Positions 8,555-15,925 of a DNA stretch of 33,486 bases are shown here, piece after piece. The notes beneath the pieces were generated by a model. That model was given only the letters and a program-made list of their open reading frames with translations. It had not been told where the DNA came from and did no database searches. This DNA comes from DASPLX01 sp035627375 (GTDB taxonomy: Bacteria; Pseudomonadota; Gammaproteobacteria; Burkholderiales; Burkholderiaceae_D): contig DASPLX010000090.1 in the NCBI GenBank assembly GCA_035627375.1, positions 1-33,486 of the forward strand, given 5' to 3'. Position 1 is the first letter of the stretch. Every line of letters starts with the position of its first letter. Both the position numbers and the translations under genes were made by a program.

Positions 8555-8582
8555 TTGCACTTTCCGGCAACCCTGATATAAT
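8555..8582 (+). promoter_or_regulatory. sigma70 promoter of tRNA-Phe
   Basis: TTGCAC at 8555-8560 (-35) and TATAAT at 8577-8582 (perfect -10) are separated by 16 bp, placing the transcription start about 8589, just before the tRNA at 8593. It is the best sigma70 match I see in the window. Confidence 0.85.
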
Positions 8583-8592
8583 TTTGCGTCTT

Positions 8593-8668
8593 GGCCCGGT
8601 AGCTCAGTTGGTAGAGCAGAGGATTGAAAATCCTTGTGTCGGTGGTTCGATTCCGCCCCAGGCCACCA
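8593..8668 (+). tRNA. tRNA-Phe (GAA)
   Basis: This is a 76-nt cloverleaf with encoded CCA (8666-8668). The anticodon GAA is at 8626-8628 in loop TTGAAAA, the D-arm is GCTC...GAGC, and the T-loop is TTCGATT. The anticodon stem AGGAT/ATCCT is intact. In the acceptor stem the fifth pair is C5-A68, a mismatch, while the other six pairs are G-C or C-G. The T stem has one U-G pair (51-63). It has its own promoter and terminator and is not part of a tRNA cluster. Confidence 0.97.
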
Positions 8669-8674
8669 AATACG

Positions 8675-8710
8675 AGCGGGTAGGCAATCCTTGATTGCCT
8701 ACCCGCTTTT
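8675..8710 (+). terminator. rho-independent terminator of tRNA-Phe
   Basis: A perfect 15-bp stem is formed by AGCGGGTAGGCAATC (8675-8689) and its complement at 8693-8707, with a 3-nt loop and four T at 8707-8710. It starts 7 nt after the tRNA CCA. The stem could also act on the other strand, but the minus strand lacks a T run there. Confidence 0.92.
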
Positions 8711-8752
8711 CATTTCCGGGCGCCCCGCCCGAGCGCCTCGCGCGCTTGCCGG

Positions 8753-10987
8753 TCAGGCGAACTGGCGCGCGCCGATCTCCGCCAGCAAGGCGGCCAGCTT
8801 CGCCGTGTCGACCGGCTTGACGAAGTGATAGTCGAAGCCGGCCGCATACGATTTCTCGCGGTCCTGCTCCTGTCCATAACCCGTCACGGCGATCAGCACC
8901 GCGCCGGCGGTTTCCGGGATGGCGCGCAGGCGGCTGGCCAATTCGTTCCCGTCGATGTCGGGCAAGCCGATGTCGAGCAGGCACACGCTCGGCGCCTCGA
9001 CGCGGGCGCATTCCAGGGCACTGGAGGCGCGATGCTCGACGAAGACTTCATGGCCCGCCGCATGCAGGAACATCTCCAGCGTACGCGCCGCGTCGATATT
9101 GTCGTCCACCACCATCACGCGCAACGCCTTGGCGTAGGCCGGCCGGCGCGGCGCCTCGTCCTCCTGGGGCACGACGCGGGGCGGCAGGGTGACCAGGCGC
9201 GGCAGGCGGACGGTGAACGTACTGCCGGCACCAAGTCCCTTGCTGTACGCCTGCACGCTGCCGCCATGCAGCGTCGCCAGGCTCTTGACCAGGGCCAGCC
9301 CGAGACCGAGTCCGCCCTGCGAGCGATCGGACGTGCGCTCCGCTTGCGCGAACAGATCGAATACACGCAGCACGAGATCCGGCTCCATGCCGATGCCGTT
9401 ATCGGTCACGGTCAGCACGACTTCCTGCGCCCAGACTTCCAGGCGCAGCACAATATGTCCGCCGTCCGGCGTGTACTTCGCCGAATTGTTGAGCAGATTC
9501 GCGATGACTTGCACCAATCGCTTCTGATCGCCCAATACGCCAGCCGACTCCTGCGGCAACTGCAATTCGAGGTGATGCTGGCGGCTCACGATGAGCGGAC
9601 TGACCTGCTCCACCGCGTCCGAGATGATGTTCTTGATGTCGAGCGGCTCCTTATCCAAGGTCACGAGGCCGCGCGTCACGCGCGAAACGTCAAGCAAATC
9701 ATCGACCAGGCTGGTCATGTGATCGACCTGGCGGGCGATGATGTCGCTGGTCTGCTTGACGCGCGCTTCGTCGAAATGCACCAGCTTGAGCAACTGCGCA
9801 GCCGCCGAAATCGGCGCCAGCGGATTGCGCAATTCATGGGCGAGCATGGCGAGGAATTCGTCCTTGCGCTTGTCGGCGGCACGCAACTCCTCTTCCGCCT
9901 TGTGATGCTCGGCCTCCTTTTGCTGCAGCGCCTCGGCCATCTTGTCCAGCGCCCGCGCCAAATAGCCGATCTCCTCCGTGCCGTATGGAATGCCGGTACG
10001 CGCATCCAGCCGGCCGGAGGCGATCTTCTCGGCGGTGACGACCAGCGCCTTGACGCGCCGCACGATGATCACGTTACCGGCCAGCCAGGTGGCGACCAGG
10101 GCCAGCAGCGTCGTCGCGCCGAGCGTGATGAGCGCCATCACTTGGTCGTGCCAGGCCGGCCCGACGATCTGCTCGCTCGGTATGCCGATCGTGACGGTAA
10201 AGTCGGAAATATCGGAAGCTCCGACGCGGGCGAACGCATGGAGCCGCTCCACGCCGTCCGGGCCCGTGAGAATCTGCGGACGCCGCTGTTCGCGCGCCAT
10301 CGCCATCATCATCTGCGGCGCAGCCTTCAGGCCGAACCATTTCTCGGGATCGGGGCGACGCGAGATGATGGTACCCTCGGCGTCCGCCGTGATGAGAATC
10401 GAACCGGGCGGCAGGTTGATGCCGCTGATGAATTTGTCCAACTCGAGCAAATCGAGCGCGGCGAACATCACCGCGACTACCTCGTTGTCGGCGTTGGTCA
10501 CCGGGTAAGTCAGATTGATCGTGTGCTTCTGGATCACGCGTCCGAAAACGTAATTGCCGGCGATAAAGCGGCGCTCGGCGATGGCGCGCCTGAAATGGGA
10601 GCGGTCGGCCAGGTTGACCGGCTTGAGCGAGGGAATGGCGCTGCACGTGACATCGCCGTTGAGCTGGATGAGGCCGAAGTTGGCGTAGCCCGGATTCTTC
10701 TGCAACATCGTTCTGAGCAGCGCATTGCACTTCTCCGGATCGCCGAGCAGGTCCGGAATACCGGACAGGTCTATCAGGATCTGGCGCGCGGCTTCCAGCG
10801 ATTTCGCTTCATTGGTCGCGGCCAGGCTCGCCAGGCGCTGCAAATGCTCTTCCGCGGTGGCAATCGCCTGTTGCCGCTCCTTCCATCCGGTATAGATGGT
10901 CATCAGCACGGAAGGCGCGATGGCAAGCGCGACCAGAAGCATCAACCGGCTGCGCAAACTGTTCAATTTGAAAAAGCGAATCGCCAT
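8753..10987 (-). CDS. membrane hybrid histidine kinase with Cache-like sensor and C-terminal receiver
   Basis: This 744-aa protein is a hybrid sensor kinase. In order it has a TM helix (about 13-33), a periplasmic Cache-like sensor (about 35-275), a second TM (about 284-309), HAMP (about 310-363), a short coiled coil, HisKA with phosphoacceptor His384 (MLAHELRNPLAPI), HATPase (N-box NLLNNSAKYTPDGG, G1 DNGIGM, G2 GGLGLGLALVKSL) and a receiver domain with phosphoacceptor Asp672 (CLLDIGLPDIDG). The sensor probably binds a small molecule; the ligand is unknown. It carries no output domain, so the signal must pass to another protein, not obvious nearby. The gene lies 65 nt downstream of the aminotransferase-fold gene, with a GC hairpin between them, so co-transcription is possible but uncertain. 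A GGA-type ribosome site precedes ATG 10987. Confidence 0.93.
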   Translation of the reverse strand: MAIRFFKLNSLRSRLMLLVALAIAPSVLMTIYTGWKERQQAIATAEEHLQRLASLAATNEAKSLEAARQILIDLSGIPDLLGDPEKCNALLRTMLQKNPGYANFGLIQLNGDVTCSAIPSLKPVNLADRSHFRRAIAERRFIAGNYVFGRVIQKHTINLTYPVTNADNEVVAVMFAALDLLELDKFISGINLPPGSILITADAEGTIISRRPDPEKWFGLKAAPQMMMAMAREQRRPQILTGPDGVERLHAFARVGASDISDFTVTIGIPSEQIVGPAWHDQVMALITLGATTLLALVATWLAGNVIIVRRVKALVVTAEKIASGRLDARTGIPYGTEEIGYLARALDKMAEALQQKEAEHHKAEEELRAADKRKDEFLAMLAHELRNPLAPISAAAQLLKLVHFDEARVKQTSDIIARQVDHMTSLVDDLLDVSRVTRGLVTLDKEPLDIKNIISDAVEQVSPLIVSRQHHLELQLPQESAGVLGDQKRLVQVIANLLNNSAKYTPDGGHIVLRLEVWAQEVVLTVTDNGIGMEPDLVLRVFDLFAQAERTSDRSQGGLGLGLALVKSLATLHGGSVQAYSKGLGAGSTFTVRLPRLVTLPPRVVPQEDEAPRRPAYAKALRVMVVDDNIDAARTLEMFLHAAGHEVFVEHRASSALECARVEAPSVCLLDIGLPDIDGNELASRLRAIPETAGAVLIAVTGYGQEQDREKSYAAGFDYHFVKPVDTAKLAALLAEIGARQFA

Positions 10988-11014
10988 TCTTGTCCATTCC
11001 GGCTCGGTGGGACG

Positions 11015-11037
11015 GGCGCGGCTTCGATCGCCGCGCC
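11015..11037 (-). other. GC-rich hairpin between aminotransferase-like and hybrid kinase genes
   Basis: GGCGCGGC (11015-11022) pairs perfectly with GCCGCGCC (11030-11037) across a 7-nt loop. There is no T run on either side, so it is not a standard intrinsic terminator. It could attenuate read-through or stabilise the upstream message. Confidence 0.4.
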
Positions 11038-11052
11038 TCGCACCCTATTCTG

Positions 11053-12207
11053 TCACCTCTTGCTGCGTGCGAAATTGTCGCCGAATCGGATGATTCCTGC
11101 AGCAGCGCGACGCAAGACATCCACATCGTCCGAAATGAAGTTGACGCGGATGCATCCCGCCACGCCGAGCGCCTCGCCCGGCATGACGGCGATCTTTTCC
11201 TGCTCGAGCAAGCCTTCGACGAAGCCGACCGTATCCATGGTCAGCGCGGAAATATCGCCCCACAAATAGGGACCGGCCGCCGGCTTGTGCATCTTCATCC
11301 ACGGAATGCCTTGAAACATATCGACCACGACATCCCTGCGCTCGCGATAGTCGTTCATCATCTCGACCGGGTCGCCTTCCGCGAACGCCGCCTCGGTGGC
11401 GGCCTGCGTGATGGCGGAAGCGGCGGCGGTGATCGGCCCTTGCAGCGTTTGCATCGCCTCGATGACGCGCGCCGGAGCCACCGCGAATCCCACCCGCCAA
11501 CCCATCATCGCGTAGCTCTGCGACGCGGAGAATACCGTGATGACGCCGGGTTCGCGCCAATCGCCGAGCGAGGCGAGACTGATATGTTCGCCTTCGAAGA
11601 TGAGCTTCTCGTAACTTTCGTCGCAAATCGCATAAGCGCCATTCGCGATCGTCCACTCCTTGATCGCCAGCAGCTCCGACTTGGTGAACACCTTTCCCAT
11701 GGGATTGTGAGGATTGTTGACGACGATGACCTTGGCCTTCGGGAACGCATCGAGCGTGGCCGCCGAGATCTGCTCCGGCAGATCGACCAGGATCGGCCGC
11801 AAGCCGAGCAGCTCCGAGATCGCCACATAAGCCGGCCAGTGCGGCTTGAAGATGATGATCGAGTCGCCCGGATCGGTAACGGAATACAACGCTTCATAGA
11901 CGGCTTGCTTGGCGCCGTTAGTGACGATGACTTCCTCGGGCCGCGCTTCGATGTGATTTTCGGCGCGAAGTTTCCTCACCAGCAGGTTGCGCACGCGTCC
12001 CGCGCCGACCACTTCCGTATACGGCAGGCGCGCCTTGCGCAACTCTTCGATCGTGCGCTCCACCACGGCCTTGGGCGCCGGGTAGTTCGAGATCGCGATC
12101 GACAAATCGATCACATCCTCCCCTCTCGCTTTCATTTCTTCCGCACGGCCGTGAATTGCCGTGGTCGCCAAGGGACGCGCTAATCGAATGCGATTGGAAA
12201 TCTCCAT
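11053..12207 (-). CDS. fold-type I aminotransferase homologue with Gln at the PLP-lysine position
   Basis: This 384-aa protein is of the class I/II aminotransferase family (AspAT Igamma-like). Conserved PLP-pocket features are present: TNGAKQAVYEAL (about 96-107), NPHNPMG with Asn168, DESY with Asp196 and Tyr199, GWR with Arg238, and the substrate-carboxylate Arg in CIRVNF near the C-terminus. The Schiff-base motif, normally S-K-T/S-Y-A-M-x-G-W-R, here reads SASQSYAMMGWR, so the catalytic Lys is Gln230 (codon CAG; one base from AAG). The protein may bind PLP without transaminating, do other chemistry, or be inactive. ATG 12207 is chosen for its GAAAGG-type ribosome site and family N-terminus; a longer frame to 12393 lacks support. 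It stands alone, possibly with the kinase gene downstream. Confidence 0.85.
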   Translation of the reverse strand: MEISNRIRLARPLATTAIHGRAEEMKARGEDVIDLSIAISNYPAPKAVVERTIEELRKARLPYTEVVGAGRVRNLLVRKLRAENHIEARPEEVIVTNGAKQAVYEALYSVTDPGDSIIIFKPHWPAYVAISELLGLRPILVDLPEQISAATLDAFPKAKVIVVNNPHNPMGKVFTKSELLAIKEWTIANGAYAICDESYEKLIFEGEHISLASLGDWREPGVITVFSASQSYAMMGWRVGFAVAPARVIEAMQTLQGPITAAASAITQAATEAAFAEGDPVEMMNDYRERRDVVVDMFQGIPWMKMHKPAAGPYLWGDISALTMDTVGFVEGLLEQEKIAVMPGEALGVAGCIRVNFISDDVDVLRRAAAGIIRFGDNFARSKR

Positions 12208-12630
12208 CTTTTCATACCTTTCAGGCTGACATAAGCGTACATGTATTGGAATTATTCGCTGCCGAAGGTGGTTTGCGGCGACGTCGAAACGCGACGCATA
12301 AAACATGCAACTTGAGTGTCCTATGATAAAAATCAATACGAAACTCTCATGTATCCGGTATTGCACGGACACAAATTTCCCCTGAGAGAGCACTCAATAC
12401 ACCGGGCTCGGTAAGCGGGAGTAGTAAAGCGCAATCGATATGCTTACGTCAAGGAAACTGTATGCCGCTCAACCGCTGCGGTGCCGGATCCGGCATAAGA
12501 AAGGGAATGGATGCGAGCCGTGCATGCCGAGCCTGATCATGTTTTGCTGCAACGTCAGTACCGGGCGCGCTCGGCATGAAAGATGAAACCGCCCGCCGTG
12601 GAGGAAGAACCGGGACCGCCGCGCTGCGGC
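12208..12630. other. 423-bp intergenic region with several dyad repeats
   Basis: I see no convincing gene here. It carries the upstream region of the aminotransferase-like gene and the downstream region of the HTH regulator. Visible structures are a 14-bp palindrome TGCCGGATCCGGCA (12482-12495), a 10-bp inverted repeat CATGCCGAGC (12523-12532) / GCTCGGCATG (12569-12578), and GAGGAAGAAC (12601-12610) / GTTCTTCCTC (12645-12654), the last reaching into the regulator's 3' end. No clear -35/-10 pair for the aminotransferase-like gene was found. Confidence 0.5.
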
Positions 12631-13083
12631 TCAATTCAACCTGCGTTCTTCCTCGATCCCCGGAGCCACCGGCCTTTCCAATTGGCGCTGGCGATTGGCG
12701 CGTACGAGGATGCGCACGAACTCGCGCACGATCTGGCGTTCGCGCTCGTCGAGCAATTGCAAGTCGGCCACCAACTTCAGATCCTCGGATTTCACGTTGT
12801 TGATGGCGTCGTGCACTTCGATGCGTTCGTCATTACCGCCGAAACGCAACCAATCGACCGGCACCAGCAGCCACTCCGCCAGCGTGCGCATCTTGTCCTG
12901 GGTCGGAATGGCTTCTCCGACCAGCCACTTGCGCGCGGCATGGACAGTGATCGGACGGCCGGGGAAACGCACGTTGAAGTCGCGCGCCAGTTCGGTCGGA
13001 CTATCGGCGGAGTGATGGGAATTCTTCAGCGCCTGGCGCAAACGGCGGCTGAAACCTTCTCGTTCGTTTGAGATCTTTGGCAC
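12631..13083 (-). CDS. small HTH transcriptional regulator, GTG start
   Basis: This 150-aa protein looks like a Cro/CI-type helix-turn-helix regulator. The N-terminal segment (about 9-75) has FSRRLRQALKN, then ELARDFNVRFPGRPITVHAA with the likely recognition helix, then KWLVGEAIPTQDKMRTLAEWL. The C-terminal part (about 95-150) is a charged helix that may dimerise. The start is GTG at 13083, because a perfect AGGAGG sits 7 nt upstream; the longer frame to 13188 would begin in sequence with no ribosome site. It is transcribed divergently from the response regulator gene across a 429-bp gap, so it might control that operon, itself, or both. Proteins of this shape are common in betaproteobacteria, and no target is known to me. 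Confidence 0.8.
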   Translation of the reverse strand: MPKISNEREGFSRRLRQALKNSHHSADSPTELARDFNVRFPGRPITVHAARKWLVGEAIPTQDKMRTLAEWLLVPVDWLRFGGNDERIEVHDAINNVKSEDLKLVADLQLLDERERQIVREFVRILVRANRQRQLERPVAPGIEEERRLN

Positions 13084-13090
13084 TGCGTTG

Positions 13091-13096
13091 CCTCCT
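13091..13096 (-). promoter_or_regulatory. consensus Shine-Dalgarno that fixes the regulator's GTG start
   Basis: On the minus strand AGGAGG (plus CCTCCT 13091-13096) lies 7 nt before GTG 13083. This is a perfect match to the anti-Shine-Dalgarno and sets the start of the HTH regulator 35 codons inside the longest open frame. Confidence 0.85.
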
Positions 13097-13512
13097 GGCC
13101 TGCAACGGTGCCGATGAAAAATCGTCCGTTGCCGCTTCCGGTTTGACTGCTGATTGGCGCAAAAGAATAGCAGAGAGTTATACCACATGGTGAGATTGTA
13201 GGTTTGTACTTACTAGCCACCAACAGTCAAGCTGTAGCCGTTTTTGCAATTCTTATGATGTGAATCGCACAACTCCTTTGTTGCCCGAAAGCATTCTTGG
13301 GCGTTCCGTTCCAAAAGATAAATCACAAGGAGCATGCATCCGGAACGGCCGATCGACATGCAATATCGACAACATCCACAGACAAATCTGTTGCAGCAAA
13401 TGTGAAATATTGTCACGCTGCCATGGCGGCAAACCCATGCTGGATATAGTTTGTTAAATTAGGATCGAATTCACAAATAACGAAAAACAAACACAACCCC
13501 AGGGATCCCGAC
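13097..13512. other. divergent intergenic region between HTH regulator and response regulator
   Basis: About 415 bp without a convincing gene, clearly richer in A+T than the flanks. It must hold the promoters of both divergent genes. A 7-bp repeat CCGTTCC / GGAACGG (around 13305-13350) and a TATAGT box near 13445 are visible, but I cannot pair the latter with a credible -35. AGGGA at 13500-13504 is the probable ribosome site of the response regulator. Confidence 0.5.
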
Positions 13513-14202
13513 ATGAGAATCGCCGTTCTTGACGACGACCGCAGCCAGATAGAACTGGTATGCCAAGTCCTCGCCGCAGCCGGCCACACCTGCCATCCGT
13601 TCCAGAGCGGCAGAGAAATGCTGAATCAGTTGCGGCGCGAAAGCTTCGACATGCTGATCCTCGACTGGCAGGTGCCCGACCTGACCGGGCCGGAAGTGCT
13701 GCGCTGGGTGCGCGAGAAACTGCCCGCCATCCTGCCGGTGCTGTTCATGACCAGCCGCTCGGGCGAGGATGACATCGTATCGGGGCTCGCGGCCGGCGCC
13801 GACGATTACATGATCAAGCCGATCCGGCGCGGCGAACTGGTCGCACGGGTGCAGGCATTGCTGCGGCGCGCCTATCCGAGCCAGAATCCTGTCGAGCAGA
13901 TCCAGTTCGGCGACTATGTGTTCGAATCGCGTACCGGGCGCCTGACGGTCGGAGGCAATCCGATTGACGTGACGCAAAAGGAATTCGACCTGGCCCTGCT
14001 GTTTTTCCGCAATCTCGGCCGGCCGCTGTCGCGCGCCTACATCCTGGAAGCGGTATGGGCGCGCGACGTGGAAATTCCGTCCCGCACCATGGACACGCAT
14101 GTCTCGCGCGTGCGCAGCAAGTTACAATTGAGGCCGGAAAACGGTTTTCGCCTGGCCCCTGTCTATAGTTACGGCTATCGCTTAGAGCAAATATCACAAT
14201 AG
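13513..14202 (+). CDS. OmpR/PhoB-family response regulator
   Basis: This 229-aa protein is a two-component response regulator. The N-terminal receiver (1-120) has the acidic pocket Asp7-Asp9, phosphoacceptor Asp51 (LILDWQVPD), switch Thr80 (LFMTSRSG) and Lys102 (YMIKPI). The C-terminal winged helix (about 130-229) has the DNA-binding helix region SRAYILEAVW...SRTMDTHVSRVRSKL. It binds DNA after phosphorylation. The likely partner kinase is the CHASE2 kinase two genes downstream in the same operon, since the LysM/FecR gene begins 28 nt after this stop. AGGGA precedes ATG 13513 at suitable distance. Targets are unknown; the nearest candidate is the divergent regulator or the operon's own promoter. 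Confidence 0.93.
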   Translation: MRIAVLDDDRSQIELVCQVLAAAGHTCHPFQSGREMLNQLRRESFDMLILDWQVPDLTGPEVLRWVREKLPAILPVLFMTSRSGEDDIVSGLAAGADDYMIKPIRRGELVARVQALLRRAYPSQNPVEQIQFGDYVFESRTGRLTVGGNPIDVTQKEFDLALLFFRNLGRPLSRAYILEAVWARDVEIPSRTMDTHVSRVRSKLQLRPENGFRLAPVYSYGYRLEQISQ

Positions 14203-14230
14203 GACTCCAGGGGCGGCGCAGGGAGAAACA

Positions 14231-15640
14231 ATGCGCAAGCCCCTCTGTCGACTCTTGTTGCTGCTGGTCTTGGCAGCGGGTTCGGCGCATGCCGGCCCGG
14301 CAGCGGCGGAAGGCAAACCCGGCAGCATCACGGTCGCTGCCGCCGGCATCATCTATCATGCCCAGGCGGGCGACACCCTGATGTCGGTCGCGCAGCAATT
14401 CACCGGCAAGGCCGCCAACTGGGCCGCGCTCGGCAAACTCAACGACATCCGGAAAGACGACAGCATCCCGATCGGTACCGGCATCGTGATCCCGGCCGAT
14501 CTGCTCCTCGACGAGCCGACCGAAGCCAAGGTCGCGGCGCTGTCCGGCACGATCGTCACAAAAGGAGCCGACGGCGGCCGGATCGCGCTCGCCGTCGGCG
14601 CCAGGATCATCGAAGGCATGGAGATCGAGACCAGCGCCAACGGCTTCCTGACGATCACCCTGCCCGATTCCTCGCGGGTGTCGATTCCCTCCAACAGCCG
14701 CGTCAAGCTCGCCAAGCTGCGGGTCACGCGCTATACCAAGAGTCCGCGCACCGAAGTGACGCTCTTGCGCGGCCGGGTCGAGTCGCGCGTCGCCCCGCTC
14801 GAAGCGATCAAGGGCAGGTTCGAGGTGCATACGCCGCGCTCGGTGGCCGGCGTGCGCGGCACGCACTTCCGTGTCGGCTGGAACGGCAAGACAGCCGCCA
14901 ACGAAGTGCTCGACGGCAGCGTCGCCGTCGGCAAGGACAGGCAAACCGAGACCGTGCGACTGGCTGCCGCCAGGGGCAGCGTGGCGGGGGCCGCCGGCGT
15001 CGGCCCGGCGGTCGACCTGCTGCCGGCGCCGCAGGTCGCCGCTCCCGCCGGCACCGACTATCCGGCTCCGGCATTCACGCTGGTTCCGGTGAGCGGCGCC
15101 GCGGCCTACCACGTCCAGGTCTCGACCGACCGCGATGCGCAGAACGTCATCGCGGAAAGCCGCTCGCCACAGACGACACTCAAGGTCGACGGCATACGCG
15201 ACGGCGACTACTTCATGCATGTGTCAGCTATCGACCAGGCCGGACTCGAGGGCTTGGTCCGGACCCAGGCCTTCCGCCTGCAGATCCGGCCCGAAAGCCG
15301 CGCCAGGCCCGCCGCCTCCGGCGCTCCCTTGGTCGAGCGCAGCGACAGCAAGACTGTCACCTTGCGCTGGCCGGCGCAAGCCGGCAAGCAATACCGTCTG
15401 CAAGTCTCGCGCGACCCCGATTTTTCCTGGTTGATCCACACGAAGCAGGTCACAGCACCGGAAGCGACCCTGCCGCGTCCCGATTTCGGCACTTACTACG
15501 CGCGCGTCCAGACCGTGAACGCCGACGGCAGCGTCAATGCTTTCTCTCCCGTGCAGCCGTTCGTCGTCACCGATCACTGGGTCATCAATGACGGCAGCCA
15601 AGCCAAGGTGACGGGCTCGCCATCGGGCGCCAACCGCTAG
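14231..15640 (+). CDS. secreted LysM-FecR domain protein with FN3-like C-terminus
   Basis: This 469-aa exported protein has a signal peptide at 1-21 (cleavage likely after AHA). A LysM-type segment follows at about 40-95 (YHAQAGDTLMSVAQQFTG), which could bind peptidoglycan. Next is a FecR domain at about 105-230 (GRIALAVGARIIEGMEIET ... RSVAGVRGTHFRVG), then two FN3-like beta segments at about 275-355 and 365-455. No sigma factor or TonB receptor gene is nearby, so this is not a classical FecR anti-sigma protein; here FecR is probably a periplasmic structural or sensing domain. It lies between a response regulator and a CHASE2 kinase, suggesting it presents an envelope signal to the kinase. 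AGGGAGAAAC precedes ATG 14231. Its stop codon TAG overlaps the CTAG duplicated by the downstream mobile element. Confidence 0.88.
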   Translation: MRKPLCRLLLLLVLAAGSAHAGPAAAEGKPGSITVAAAGIIYHAQAGDTLMSVAQQFTGKAANWAALGKLNDIRKDDSIPIGTGIVIPADLLLDEPTEAKVAALSGTIVTKGADGGRIALAVGARIIEGMEIETSANGFLTITLPDSSRVSIPSNSRVKLAKLRVTRYTKSPRTEVTLLRGRVESRVAPLEAIKGRFEVHTPRSVAGVRGTHFRVGWNGKTAANEVLDGSVAVGKDRQTETVRLAAARGSVAGAAGVGPAVDLLPAPQVAAPAGTDYPAPAFTLVPVSGAAAYHVQVSTDRDAQNVIAESRSPQTTLKVDGIRDGDYFMHVSAIDQAGLEGLVRTQAFRLQIRPESRARPAASGAPLVERSDSKTVTLRWPAQAGKQYRLQVSRDPDFSWLIHTKQVTAPEATLPRPDFGTYYARVQTVNADGSVNAFSPVQPFVVTDHWVINDGSQAKVTGSPSGANR

Positions 15641-15670
15641 AGCCTGTTATGAACTCAAGCATGGGTCACG
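15641..15670 (+). repeat. left terminal inverted repeat of the MITE-like element
   Basis: This 30-bp end matches the right end (15892-15921) in inverted orientation at 27 of 30 positions, with the outermost 14 positions identical. Confidence 0.88.
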
Positions 15671-15891
15671 TTCGAGCCAGAAGGAATGCAGCGCCAAGCG
15701 CGACGTGCCGCTCAGGCCGGGTGCCTGAGCAAGCGGCGCAACGCGGCGATGCCACCTTCTGGCTCGAACCCTCCGGGCGGCCGCCGGAACCGGCCGCCTA
15801 CGTGGTTGCCGGGAGGACGCCTAGTCCTCCTTGCCGCAGCACCCGTTACGACGCGTCGCCGCGCCTAGCATGCAGCCGATTCTGGCGGCTG

Positions 15892-15921
15892 CGTGCCCCA
15901 TGTTTGGGTTCATAACAGGCT
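15892..15921 (-). repeat. right terminal inverted repeat of the MITE-like element
   Basis: This is the inverted copy of 15641-15670 with three mismatches. Its outer edge is followed by CTAG and then directly by the ATG of the CHASE2 kinase gene. Confidence 0.88.
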
Positions 15922-15925
15922 CTAG

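Larger units (their letters stand above)
15641..15921. mobile_element. 281-bp non-autonomous inverted-repeat element (MITE-like) with CTAG target duplication
   Basis: The two ends are 30-bp terminal inverted repeats with three mismatches, and the outer 14 bp (AGCCTGTTATGAAC) are perfect. CTAG flanks both sides (15637-15640 and 15922-15925), consistent with a 4-bp target duplication; because CTAG is palindromic, a TA duplication with 15-bp repeats is also possible. The interior holds nested hairpins: TTCGAGCCAGAAGG (15671-15684) with its complement at 15755-15768, GCTCAGGC/GCCTGAGC (15710-15717/15723-15730), GGAGGAC/GTCCTCC (15812-15818/15824-15830) and GCAGCCG/CGGCTGC (15872-15878/15886-15892). 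There is no transposase or convincing reading frame, so it must be moved by a transposase encoded elsewhere. It sits exactly between the stop of the FecR gene and the start of the CHASE2 kinase gene. Confidence 0.88.

Noticed and set aside
8825..11269. 814-codon open frame opposite the hybrid histidine kinase
   Set aside because: The minus strand carries all kinase motifs; the plus-strand frame has no domain and crosses two real genes.
12208..12393. N-terminal extension of the aminotransferase-like protein
   Set aside because: The extension does not resemble the family, and a ribosome site lies before ATG 12207.
13213..13457. Small open frames of 61-67 codons on both strands in the regulator/response regulator gap
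   Set aside because: They overlap each other, lack ribosome sites and resemble no protein; the region is better read as regulatory.
15649..15915. Short open frame of 88 codons inside the MITE-like element
   Set aside because: It is made of hairpin sequence, has no ribosome site and no transposase motif.
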